From Liriodendron chinense (Eukaryota; Streptophyta; Magnoliopsida; Magnoliales; Magnoliaceae), in assembly GCA_003013855.2 (NCBI GenBank), contig ML058477.1:3968001-4032000 (forward strand): 64,000 nt of DNA. The letters are read 5' to 3'. Under the pieces are notes generated by a model that was not told the origin of the DNA, did no database searches, and worked only from the letters and a program-made list of their open reading frames with translations. The first letter of the stretch is position 1; each line of letters starts with the position of its first letter. A program made the position numbers and the translations under genes. This document shows, piece by piece, positions 42,636-54,220 of the stretch.

Positions 42636-45600
42636 TTGCAAAGGACACAATGAAGGGCATGGGCAGTGGATGGGAACGCTTTGATTTCAACAAGGAAGCC
42701 CCAATTGATGATGAGGAGATCGAAGGTTAAATTTTGGCCCCACTTTCATCTCTTACTGGATATATTTGAGCAGCTATGCATGGTTCTGACATTGCAACAA
42801 TGTTGAGTTACTCTCTATAGCTTGGTTATGGGTACCGTTTTGAAGTCGAAACCTTTTTTCACATCTATTTGACTGGTTGCGTCTTTCATTCCATCTGAAC
42901 TGAAGCTTATGTTGGAAGGCCTCTTTAGCTACTGGGAGTCCACTCATGATCTTTGATTCTCCATGCTGCTCCTTTCATGCCTCTTAATCATCAAACAAAT
43001 CGTGACCCAGGATTTTATTTTATCATATATCCGATCATCATTCACATTTTCTGTCTATATGCTTTATTTGCCAAGTTGAAGGAATTAGTGATTATTCTTA
43101 TTGCGTTGATGCAAGTACCAATAGCATTTAGATCCTAGAGTTTCCTCCTTTTTTTTATTTTTTTTATTTTTTTATTTTTTATTTTTGGGTTTCTGATTTC
43201 ATTCAATCCATCTGCTTTTGCTATTTATTTGTATGACTGCCCAAGATGTTTCCTGTCTATATCTCTATGTTCAAATGACTACCTACCCTGTCTCATGATG
43301 TTCTGACATCTTTTCAAATTATTTATAAGCTAAAACAAATTTTCTAGACCATTTTTTTTATAAATATCAATTGTCATTGGCAGCTGACTGGTAGAGTATC
43401 TAAAAATTTGTTCCGATGTTTTTCTTCTGACAGGTCAACTAATAAGTTGACTCACAATATTCATGGTGTTTTGTTAGATAAGGTTCCCGGCACTCATTTC
43501 TTGATGATCTGAGTCCGGCACAGGTTTAATCTACTCAAATTGAGACTTTCCCATCAAGTATAGGGCCTGTCAGTGGGCCAGCTGGTCTGTTGGGCTTTAG
43601 TGTCTAGCCCAATATGGCTGTTTTTGGGTCTTATTTTTAGGTATTCAGGTTGGGTCTGGACCCTAGTCAGCAAAACACCATTTTAAACTCTGCATTAAAA
43701 AAAAAAGGAACTCATATGATGGCTTTAACATTTAAAAGTCCACATACTTCAGAAGATCAGCAAAAAACTAATTTTTGGGAAAACCAACTTACTTTTTTAG
43801 AAAGAGAAGCATCATTTTATTCAAAGAAGACTTTTATCGGTGATCTAAATAGAGAGATTGCTCAGAATTGTCCATTCGTAGTATTGAGTGGAAGTTGGAG
43901 AATTTAGTGGAGAGGGTCAGCTTATATAGTGATTACTTAGAATAATGGGTTTTAGAGAGGGAAAGACTGGTATTAATCCACTATTTCATAACCTGTTTTA
44001 TTAATCAAGCAGATATAAATTCGTACCATTTTAATCAAAGCTTTGCATTTGAATCTTTTTTATACACAATTTGCATATATTTGGCTGTGTTTTTTTCCCC
44101 ACTTTGTATTGGCTTTTCTTTAGCCAATTTGTAATAAAACTGACCTTTTCATTCTCCAACTTGTTGGTGGTGTTGTTTATTTGATTGAATGTTGACCATA
44201 TTTTTAAAGATAGAAACAAAATTCATTGCAAACTTTTCCCATACTGCTTTTTTCTGGATGGTGTTTTCATCACCATCATCTAAGCCTCATCTCAACTAAT
44301 TGGGGTCGGCCACATGAATCATGTTCCACCATTCCACTCTATCAAGGGCCATAACCACAGGTTATCAATTCTTTTCTTACTATCTCCACCCACGTCCTTT
44401 TGGGCCTTTCCCTTGCCCTTTTAGAGCCTTCACCTTGTACCCACTCGCTCTTCTAACTGGTGCATTTTTGTCTTCGTTGCACATGACCAAATTCCCTCAT
44501 CTTATAACCTGTTGGTGCTACTCCTAAGTTCTCTCGAATGCATTCACGTCTAATTCCATCTGTCCTAGTCTTGCCACTCATCCATCTCACCATCCTCACA
44601 AGGTGTAGTGTAACGGCCGTTACGTAATAGTAATGGTGGCAACCGTTAGGCATACGGAAAAAAATGGCCTGTGACAGCCCCATAACGGCCGTTACGGGGC
44701 CAATACAGGATTCATGTCTAATTCCATCTGTCCTCATCTTGAGTGGTACACGATGATCACATAAAACTCCGGAGTTACATCACCATTTCTTCCACCCGAT
44801 GTGAATGCTATGCGCAACATCCTTCTCAATCTCTCCACTCGCATAAATTATCTACTGAAGATACAAAAGTGACACCTCTGAGTAACTTCTTGCTCAACAA
44901 TCTAACTAATTCCTGGTTGGGCAGCAGCGATGAAGGTGCTAGATCGGTTCCCATCTTGTTGGGCTGAGTTGTAATGGTTCTTGGCCCGTTTGGGCTGTTC
45001 TGTATAGTTTGCTTCTCTGTATATTCCGTTCTTCTTTTCTAATAAATTTTTTTCCAGCACCCCAAAAAAAAAAAAAAAAAAAAAAATTCTAACTAATTCC
45101 TTGTTTCCACTCTTCTTGCTACTAAAATCGTACTCCATATACTCTGTTTTAGTCCAACTAATTTTAAATCCTTTAGATTTTAAAGCACCAGTCCTCTCGT
45201 CTTGTCAATCAAACTATGTCATCTGCAAACAACATACATCATGGGATCTCTTGCTACAAATCATTCGTTAACTCTTCCATACCAATGCGAAAAGGTATGG
45301 GCTCAATGCTGACCCATAGTGCAAGCCTTTAGTAATTAGGAACTTGTCTCTCCAATAGTGGTCCTCATACTTGTTATCACTTCCTCATCCATATCCATGA
45401 TCATGTCAATATATCCTCTTGAAACGTTCCCAACACCCACCAGATTAACTCTATCATAAGCTTTCTCTAAGTCAATAAAGACCACGTGGAGATCAATTCT
45501 CCTCTCCCTATATTTTCTCCATCAATTGTCTAATTGGGAAAATAGATTCAGTATTAGATCTCCTTGGCATGAAACCAAACTGATTTTCTGATCTGTTTGT

Positions 45601-46378
45601 CTTGTGCCTTAGCCTTTGCTTAATCACTCTCTCGCAAGGTTGGTATTTTGCGAACTATTATTTGGCTTCTGCCTGATTTAGAGGCTTAAAAGATGAAGGG
45701 GCTGGGCTCAAGCTCATTTGACAATATTTTCTACCTATTAGTGGCTTTCATGGGCCGGGGCCAGGCCTGGGCCTTAGTTTCTGGCTCCAAACATAATTGG
45801 GCTGTGTTCTGGTGGACCCATATATCTGGGGAGACCTCACTTATTATTTATGTTCCCCCAATATGCAGTAGCAGAAGATGATGCAGCGTTGGTCAAAGAT
45901 TTGGGGCGAAGTTTCCGGTTTTCTGCAGTGGAGGTGGGAGTATTTAAGTATTCTGGTTTTCTGTCTGAGACATGTAAGAAACATTGGAATCAAGAGGTTT
46001 CTGATAGATCGTTTTTGTTGTTCTGTAGGCAAAGCGGGAAGCAGAAATCAAGGCTGCTCACGACGAGGCCATATTTGGATCATCGGCAGCTTCACCCATT
46101 GTTGAAGAAAAGGTATCTACTGAAGAGAACAATGCGAAAGAGAAAACTGAATCTTGCAGGAACCTCATGAGCGACCAGGTCAGAACTTTAGTTGGGTGCC
46201 ACTTCTACTTTTTTTGGGGTATTAGAAAAGAAAAGCAAAAAAAGAAAAAGAAACAAAAAAAAAACTGGAAAGGAAGAAATAAAAGCTCATGTCGTTGTGA
46301 CATTGTTTGCAGGTGCTTGCCATGCAACAAGGTTCTTGGCGTGATCGAGCCCGGAAACTTCGGGATGGATCGAACTGA
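42636..46378 (+). CDS. 3' exons of a spliced host gene, product not recognised
   Basis: Four exons fit with consistent phase and GT..AG borders: 42636-42725, 45869-45933, 46029-46178 and 46313-46378. The first begins after TTTTTTTGCAG and reads AKDTMKGMGSGWERFDFNKE, then APIDDEEIE. The second gives DDAALVKDLGRSFRFSAVE, the third AKREAEIKAAHDEAIFGSSA and an acidic stretch, the last VLAMQQGSWRDRARKLRDGS and a TGA. The N-terminus is not found, so the model is 5' partial (about 124 codons). Clean exons without stops, among decayed repeats, point to a constrained nuclear gene. I do not recognise the family. Confidence 0.65.
44600..44716. mobile_element. Small insertion with GTAACGGCCGTTAC palindromes
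   Basis: TAACGGCCGTTAC occurs at both ends of a roughly 115-bp block that interrupts the LINE C-terminus. GTCTAATTCCATCTGTCCT is found on both sides (about 44548 and 44715), so the host sequence was duplicated around the insertion. No frame. Confidence 0.45.
44914..45088 (+). mobile_element. Poly(A) retroposon, 13-bp TSD
   Basis: TCTAACTAATTCC flanks both sides (44901-44913 and 45089-45101). The insert carries TTGTAATGGTTCTTGGCCCG, an AATAAA signal near 45040 and a 24-base A run. The sequence looks like a 5'-truncated L1 3' end. It is inserted in the RTE LINE. Confidence 0.8.
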
Positions 46379-47480
46379 TGAATATTGGGCAAGGTTCATG
46401 TTGCCAGACTGTATATATACTGTGGTGTCTTTTCAAGCATTACATTCAGTATCATCTCACTCAGGCTCATATGCTAATGACAAAGTGTAAGTCGAGCGTT
46501 CTGCCATCAGCCGAGTAAGAAACCTTGGTGCAATTGGGGAAGTATTATAAGATCCTCAGGTTCGTAGTTTTTACAAGTGCAGCCATTGTTCAATGATCCA
46601 GACTGTTGCTTTGTGGGCCCCTGGTGGACTGAAATTCCCCCAACAGGACAACACTAATCTGTCAATTTTTTGGCCATAAATTGCAGCAGCCCTCCACATT
46701 CAACTGAAATAGTACCCAGATTGGAAGATAGGATCTTCCAATTTTCCAATATGAGAGATATTGACAGAATGGTCTTTCCGCATCCCACTTATGCAAACTG
46801 AAAACTTGAATTATGCTGTTCATGTCCTCAGGTTCAGGGTATGTCGAAGTTGGAATCCGCAAGATGTGTTACTTGTACGGCTTGTAATTTGTTATGGACT
46901 AACACACAACTGAAGATTTGTCAGGCATCGATGTCTTTGTTTCAGCTCGTTCCGGAAACTGGCAGAGGCCATTTTATGAAGAGAAGGATGCTATGATGCA
47001 TGCGCCATAGTTCTATGAAACTGCATCCCCATTGTACTAATGTATTAAATTATTATGGTGCGTGAAACAGCTGATCTGGTGGACCACCGTGTGGGAACCT
47101 ACTGCTGACCAAAGGTAATGTGATCGTACAATTTTGGTCATCCCCAATTGTAATGACTCGGCCCTGTTGAATGTTATCCTTTGCTCTTCTTCTTCATCAT
47201 TTATTTTTATTATTATTATTATTATTGTTATTTACGTCAACCATTCATTTTACAGCTGCTTGCTGACAAGATAGCCACTGTATTATGATTTCTGTCAACC
47301 ATCCATTTTTCAACTGCCTGCTGACATGGCTGCTGTATTATGATTTCTGTTCCTGTTGACCTTTGTCCAACCAAACATCTTAAATCTTCTGCTCAATGGC
47401 CTAACAATACACCCAGCTTAGTTTCCCAACTGATTTGTATGATTCTCCTTATGTGGCATCGGCTTGGGCCCAGTCTTACC
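46379..47480. other. 3' UTR and downstream interval
   Basis: Begins as the untranslated end of the spliced gene. (TTA) repeats lie at about 47208-47228, and a 58-bp tandem duplication (GTCAACCATTCATTTT...TATTATGATTTCT) at 47237-47350. No further frame is supported. Confidence 0.4.
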
Positions 47481-47946
47481 TGTGAAACTTAAACTTAATG
47501 CGGAATAATCGGATCGTCTATGCATCGAATAATAGAGATTCCATACTATAATCTTAAAGGCGTACCTGATTGGGAAGACATTCCCGATGCCGTCGTGTTG
47601 CCGAGAAGAACTCTTGGTCTTCCGCACCTTACACCTTTAGAAGAATCACTCAATGGGATTAGGGTTTTCTCTTGTGTGTTGGTGAGGGGACCAAGACATA
47701 TATTTATAGGAAAGAGGGCCAGAGAAGCTTACCTATCACACTTCTCTCCTCTAGGGTCTCCATACCGTAGGTTTCCATATCTAGCTTAACAACCGCGAAT
47801 AGGGACAACGGTTCAAGTGTCCCGCCCCAAACCTATTTGTAATGATCACACGTATAGTGGGGCCCACTGAATCGCTCAATCTGAATAATCCAGCGGTCAT
47901 GATCTAAACCGATGATCATGTGTGGCCCACCTAATGGAGTCTTACA
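47481..47946 (-). repeat. 3' LTR of a minus-strand copia element
   Basis: On minus it runs TGTAAGACTCC...TTTCACA, about 466 bp, preceded by the polypurine tract AAGTGGGAGAA (47957-47947). TATA box CCTATAAATATA on minus around 47710. No matching 5' LTR was found to the right. Confidence 0.7.
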
Positions 47947-47959
47947 TTCTCCCACTTGG

Positions 47960-49770
47960 GCTACACTGATCTCTGAAGGAAAACAAAACATTTTATTTTA
48001 TTTTGTGAAAAAATAATTTTATAAAACGCATTTGTTTCAAAAGTTCCTAATGGGCGCCTTACTGATTTCAAAACAATACCGTTGGATAATTATGAGCAAC
48101 GCTTGTCAGATGCGGTCCATCAAGACCACTGATATTGAATTGTGGTAGTCAACACAACATTTAATATTTGTCGAAGTGTGACGAATCACAATCACAAATA
48201 CCAATAGCCTTAACGACATGGATCAATGATATGGGGTGTGGTATGAGGATTACACGTCTAATGTGATCATACGTGCTTATCTTCAAGTGGTCCTTCTGAA
48301 CGTGTCTCCAAGACACAAACCAAATTCTTGCCTCCTCAAAATTGAATGTGCACGCTGAAGGAGAAACAAGATATAAACTGAATAACAGAATCATCAAAAT
48401 GAGATCTCCGATGTCTATACCTGAATCGGATCAAACTGAAGCTCCCACTAATCCAATATTTCTCTGGGTCACCAAATCCCATGAAAGACAAATGTCTCAA
48501 AAGTTACGTGACAAACTGACCTTTAAGGAGTAGATCCATCATCATCTGCTTCATGCAAATGAGTTCTATAGACATTAGACAATTCTGCACTGAATAAAAC
48601 TTGCAGCCATATCGCCTCATGCGTAGGCTCAAGAGAAGCTACATATTCCACTTTCATCGTAGATGAAGCAGCCAAACCATGTCACGTTTTTCATAGTATA
48701 ATTTCATTATGAAAATGTAGCTCGTAATGGAACTCTCGCTGAAGGCAGCTAACAAAATCTGCATTTGTATATCTAACCAGCTCTAAATGGTCAGACCTTC
48801 TATATGTGAGGGCGAAGTCCTTTGTCCTTTACAGGTAGCGCAATGCTTTCTTAACTATCCAGTGGTTCATACTTGGATTGTTAAGGTACCTGCCCAACAT
48901 TCCAACCATAAAAGCAATATCCGGACTCGTACAGACCTGAGCATACATGATGCTCCCTACTGCCGATGCATACGGAATAGCTTTCATCTTGTCCTTTTCT
49001 AGGTCATTCTTAGGACATTGAAATTGACCAAACTTGTCACCTTTTACAATAGGTGCTTGGCCAGGAGCACAACCTTGCATGCCAAACCTTTCGAGAACCC
49101 TATCAATATAGGCCCTCTGCGACAGGCCAAGTAATTCACATGATCTGTCTCTTCTAATCTGAATGCCGATGACAAATGAGGCATCACCAAGATCTTTCAT
49201 CTCAAAATTTTGAGATAGAAATTTCTTAGTCTCACGTAACAATCCAATATCACTACTTGCCAATAAAATGTCGTCAACATACAAGACCAAAATGATAAAC
49301 TTACTCCCACTGATTTTCACATTTATGCACTCATCCGCAGTATTTTCAATGAAACCATATGAGGAAATAACTTCATGAAACTTTAGGTACCATTGTCGTG
49401 ATGCCTGTTTCAACCCATAAATGGAATTCTTAAGTTTGTAAACCAGATGTTCTGAGCTTTTGGCTTTAAAACCTTCTGTCTGCAACATATATACGTTCTC
49501 CACTAGATCTCCATTGAGAAATGCAGTTTTCACGTCCATTTGATGTAGCTCCAGATCCATATGAGCCACAAGAGCCATAATGATCCTAAAGGAGTCTTCC
49601 TTAGATACTGGTGAGAAAGTCTCCTTAAAGTCAATACCCTCACGCTGAGTGAAACCCTTTACAACTAGTCTGGCTTTATACCTTTCGATATTGCCTTTAG
49701 AGTCCCGTTTGGTTTTAAATACCCATTTGTAACCAATCAGTCTAATCCTTTAAGGCAATTCAATAAGGTC
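47960..49770 (-). pseudogene. Copia reverse transcriptase / RNase H remnant
   Basis: The frame 49578-48829 reads LELHQMDVKTAFLNGDLVEN, SIYGLKQASRQWYLKFHEV, the catalytic VLYVDDILLASSD, then MKDLGDASFVIGIQIRRDRS, GLSQRAYIDRVLERFGM and AVGSIMYAQVCTSPDIAFMV. This is Ty1/copia reverse transcriptase into the connection and RNase H region. The region after 48829 (to 47960) holds further decayed RNase H sequence. Stops separate it from the integrase part. It synthesises element cDNA in the family; this copy is broken. Confidence 0.85.
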
Positions 49771-50373
49771 CTAAACTTTGTTGTTCTTCATGGATTTCAA
49801 TTCATCCTTCATTGCATCGAACCAATAAGAAGAATTCACACTTTGTTCGACTTGTGAAAGGGATACAGGATCATTTTCAATCCTAATGTCAAACTCATGC
49901 TCCTGTAAATAAATGATGTAATCGTCTGGTATTGTAGATCTTCTCTCTATATGTGATCGTCTTAATGGCTCATTATTCTGAATTGGGTTTTCCATTTCCT
50001 CATCAGTGGGTTGTATTTGAGGTTGTACATGGTTGTCCATAGAAATCTCAGGGTCCACTGCTAGACGGACAACCATGCTACTCTGAATGATTGTGATGGG
50101 AATCACAATCCGCTCTTCCTCAAATATAATATCTCTTAAATTTGTGCTCCCACTATCTTCAGTGTTCTCAATAAACCTAGCATTCGCAGTCTCAATGACT
50201 CTCATAGAATATGATGGACAATAAAATCTGAATCATTTTAATCTTTCTGAGTATCCAATAAAGAAGCAACTAACAGTTCTAGGGTCAAGTTTTCTTTCAT
50301 GCGGGTTATACGATTTGGCTTCTGTAGGACAACCCCATACATAAAATTATCGTAGATTAGGCTTTCGCCCTGT
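49771..50373 (-). pseudogene. Copia integrase C-terminal remnant
   Basis: The minus frame 50205-49771 starts MRVIETANARFIENTEDSGS and continues through a Pro/Asp-rich linker to HIERRSTIPDDYIIYLQEHE and SSYWFDAMKDELKSMKNNKV, the conserved join from integrase C-terminus to reverse transcriptase in copia polyproteins. The DDE core is absent from the whole element. Confidence 0.75.
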
Positions 50374-51282
50374 CTACAATTCATATGGAGTTTTCATTAC
50401 AGCCTTACTTGGGACCCTATTAAGGATGTGCACGACTGTTTTTACCCTTAGAAACGAGTCATGCTTTAAATCCTTCACCATCTTTCTTCTGATGACCAAG
50501 CTTATTGCAGAAGAAGTAGCCATCATTAGGACCATTCCTTTTCTTCTTAAATATTTTTTCAGACTTAGGCTGATTGCCACCCGCAGGACCCGTAGAACTT
50601 TAACTGAAGTGTGCTTTATTTTCTTATTTCTTTTTCGTCCTTGACCAGATGTCATTAGGTGCGCACTTTGTGTCTTGCTCGACCTTCTGAGTCTCTCTTC
50701 CTCCTGAACGCACTGAGATATCAGTTCGTTCAATGTCCACTTTTCCTTTTGAGTATTATAGCTGATTTGGAATTGACCGAATTGTGGAGGTAGGGAATTC
50801 AGAACCAAGAAAATCAGGAGTTCATCCTTAATCTTAAGGTCTAATGCGCGGATTTTAGCCACTACATCAGACAATCCACCAATGTACTCCCTGATATTTC
50901 CTTGACCGTTATAGGTGGCTTGAGTTAGCTTATGTAAAAGTGAACTCAGCTCAGCTTTATCCGATTTCTTAAATCGTTTTCCTATTTCAGTCAAGAAATC
51001 TTTAGCTTTCTCAGTGTCGGGCATGACACCCTGCATGGTCTCAGAAATCGAGTTCTTTATGATCTTGAGACACATCTTATTTGACTTGGTCCAGGCCTTG
51101 TAGTGAGCCTTTGCTGATTCCGTACTAGAATCAGTTGGAATGGGAGGTTCTACTTCCTCCAGGGCCAGGTCCAAGTCCATGCAACCTAGAACTATTTCAA
51201 CGGATGACTTCCATTTGGAATAATTGGACCCAGTAAGAAAAGGTATGGAATTGAATTGGGTTGGAACATCGGAAACGGTCAT
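50374..51282 (-). pseudogene. Copia gag fused to an integrase piece
   Basis: ATG 51282. Gag residues FNSIPFLTGSNYSKWKSSVE, AYKAW-like AHYKAWTKSNKMCLKIIKNS, LLHKLTQATYNGQGNIREYI and LNELISQCVQEEERLR are typical. After LMTSGQGRKRNKK the frame is shifted (the zinc knuckle FFCNKLGHQKKDG is readable in another frame). It then ends with VVHILNRVPSKAVMKTPYEL, which belongs to copia integrase far downstream. Protease and the integrase zinc and DDE domains are deleted between them. Confidence 0.8.
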
Positions 51283-52879
51283 AGTTGGACATTCAAAGCA
51301 TAAAACTCACATTAATAAACAAGTCCCATATAACAATGCATAAATATAAACCACAAATATCATGCATGTATGTGTATTCGATTGATTTGTGCCTTCAATC
51401 AAATGACCCAGAATAATGATGGGCCATAATCAAAATATGGCAAGAGCCCAGCGTATCATCAAAATTCCTCATTTGGGCGAAATTGTAACATACAAGAGGC
51501 TCTACTGAACATGAAGCTGATCTATGCTAGTGAAATAAATCTAAGACGCCCATCATCTTTGGATGAAATGAGTCTCTCAAACCTATATCACTATCACCAA
51601 TCACTTCATCCCGCTCACACCCAGCCAAACGATAATACTTCTTTGTTCTGACCACCGCTGCCTGACTATGAACGCAACTGAATGCAATCCTATAATGGAG
51701 GGTCACTGAATTCCAAGTACAGAAGTCTAGAGGTAGAAATCTTTGCCAATTGAGGTCACTTTGGTGGCTAACACAATAAGCTCCAATCCTCACTTCCAGA
51801 CCCCAGGATTGCTTCATGGTCCAGCCCATAATGAACCATTCTGCAAAAGTTCTAATTCAGCCTAAAACATGGCTGATGTTGACTGCTCGTAGGCTCAAAT
51901 GTATTCTAAAGAATAGTTGGTTTAAATTCTTAATGGTCAACAACTAAATATCAGCCTCAAACACATGGGTAATGGCCCTATTTTAGGCCAAATTTGAACT
52001 TGATAAAGAATAACCATATTCACTGAAGTACTTAGGCCATCCACAAAATAAAATCCACCAACCATTAATAATTTATTTAGGTTTTATTTGTTCTAAATTG
52101 GCCTAAGTGAAATTAATTCAATTGTTTAGATCGTCTTGGACAATGGGCCCAAAAAATGAAGCAAGCCATATAACGTCAAAAAAAAAAAGGAACACAACAT
52201 CTTGTCTTAAGTTGGGCCTAGAATAAGCTTCAAATGGGCCGCCCAAAATGAAAATTAATTTGGCTAAAAAAACCAGGCCCACTAAATGGCCTAAGTTATC
52301 ATCAATGGACAATGGATCGTAATATCCAAAGTGGCCACCAAAAGGTTCAAAGATGAATGTGTCAATAGGCCCTAAGGTTGGGCCCAAAATGGGCATCAAA
52401 CAGGGCCAAGTCAACACCCAAGGATGACCTGCAAATCTGGCCCTATTTTAGCCGATTGAACTAGATGAAATGGGTCCATATACTAGCTCATCACTTGGCC
52501 TAATTTGACAAGAAAATAGGCCCGTAAGTTGGCCCTAAATCTGTCCTTGAAAATGGGCATAGAATAGGCTAATAACGAGCCTAACATATACTGAAAACAG
52601 ACCCCAAAATCAACCCATTTCTAGCCATTCAAGGAGCCCCATCCACAAGCCTAAAAGAAACTCAAACATATTCTGAATTCAAGTCTCAAAATGGGCCCAA
52701 GACATGGCCCATATATATACATGTAAGAAGACCCAACAACAGATCCAGTAGACAAGCCCATGAGCCCAACGGCATCTGCCAAGGTTGGGCGTAATATGGC
52801 CATTAAACAGGCCCACCATAGGTCATCTTTCAATGCAACACGTTGAGAAACCCATGCCACTTAAAATGTCAAGACCTGG
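51283..52879. other. Gene-free interval, GGGCCC/TTGGCC-word rich
   Basis: Contains the copia leader at its left end, but no primer site or 5' LTR that I can see. From 51900 on, short words such as GGGCCCAAAATGGGC, AGGCCTAA and TGGCCC recur without a strict period. A minus frame at 51829-51527 has no recognisable domain. Confidence 0.35.
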
Positions 52880-53788
52880 TTGACAAGCCCAGTTCGACCA
52901 GTCACGACTAGTCGGCCACATGCAGACAGTGAATTGAACTTTCTAAATCCGGTTTTTGGGTTTCCTAAGTGCGGGAGGACTCTGTAGTTCCGTGATTCTT
53001 CCAAGTTGGTGACGCCTCTAAGCTATAAAAGGACACCTACAGCCTCTTCCTGATCCATCTAGAAACGTGGGGAGCAAAGAGATCAAGACCTAGGAGGCTT
53101 CCTAGCCTCCTACAACTAGTTTTCTTCTTCTTTTAGTTCTAGTTTTTAATATTTTCTTCTAGTTAACCTCTTAGCTAGAGCTAAGAGGTGAACTTTGTAG
53201 TTTATTTCAATGTTTTAATTCGTTTCTTCAAGTGCCCTTTACTTATTTATGGATTTTCAAGTTCTAGTTTGGATAAAGTTTGGTTTTTTAGAAGTTTTGT
53301 GAGAGTTTGTGTACTTCAGACATGAGTTCCTTGCAATTCTCTGAGATTACCATGATTGGGTTGTTTGAATTCGAATTGTAGTAACCCTTGAGCATGCCAT
53401 AGTCTCTTGACATGGCTGTTACTCCGACGGGTACAAGTTCAAGTTCTATGTTCTTCATTTGAACTAGAAATCTGATTTCCAGATTTAAGTGGGATGTTTG
53501 TGCTTGAATGTTATATCCTTCAATTAGATGAGAGATAGGACTTTGATTCTAATTGTGTTGTGCTTGGATGAATGGATTGGCATTGGACTGCTACAAGTGG
53601 ATCCTTGATGCTCTAGTTCTTCTTATTTTCAGATTTTTCCTATTTCATGTGAAAAACTATTTTCCTAAACTTCTTAGATTCTAGTTATTAGATTTGTTGG
53701 CATTGTTTACCTCTCTCCCTGTGGATCGACCTCGGTCTTACTGAGGTTTATTACTACATCCCAGCCTTACACTTGAGGCGAGCAAACA
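52880..53788 (+). repeat. 5' LTR (5'-truncated) of the Athila-like element
   Basis: TATA box CTATAAAAGG at 53023. Includes CTAGGAGGC/GCCTCCTA and CCTCTTAGCT/AGCTAAGAGG inverted repeats downstream, in the leader part. The sequence left of 52880 does not match the start of the 3' LTR. Confidence 0.8.
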
Positions 53789-53794
53789 AGTTTT

Positions 53795-53811
53795 TGGCGC
53801 CGTTACTGGGG
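53795..53811 (+). other. Primer binding site, Asp tRNA type
   Basis: TGGCGCCGTTACTGGGG, close to TGGCGCCGTTGCCGGGG complementary to tRNA-Asp as used by Athila elements; six bases after the LTR end. Confidence 0.75.
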
Positions 53812-54053
53812 AAAAGGTTAAACGGTTCTAATTGTTCTAGTAGCTATAGGGTTGTTTTAGTTAGGTAGGATTTTCAGTTTTTATAGAAGTAGATTTTCTG
53901 ATTTATTTTTCTAGATTACTAACAAATTTTTTGTTTGATTTTTAGGACATTGTTGCTGACATAGATTCACTCTATTGGGTAACATCTCCTCATCTCCCTT
54001 CTTTTTGTTCTTTTTTCAAGATTTGGGTAGTTTTCGATTCCTTAAATTTCACC

Positions 54054-54185
54054 ATGTATGATTGGACGAATGGTGCGTATTAGTACCTTTTGGAGGATGA
54101 GACGTCGGATTGGGGGACCTAAACTCATTGTGATCGGGATCCCTCCAAGCATGAGTATTTTTCTGAGATTCAAGGAACCTCCGCT

Positions 54186-54220
<35 letters not shown>

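Larger units (their letters stand above)
44270..45660 (-). pseudogene. RTE-type LINE reverse transcriptase remnant in the large intron
   Basis: Minus strand from 45660 gives broken versions of the RTE reverse transcriptase: FMP..S, QLMEK, VFIDLEKAYDRV (45480-45450 region), YIDMIMDMDEE, GSALSPYLFALV, then KTEYMEYDFSS. The C-terminal piece, RMVRWMSGKTRTDGIRRECI and GHVQRR, is at 44600-44460. The 3' end near 44280 carries the ATTGGGGTCGGCCACATGAATC word (on plus) of plant RTE tails. Many stops, and two later insertions. It is antisense to the surrounding host gene. Confidence 0.75.
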
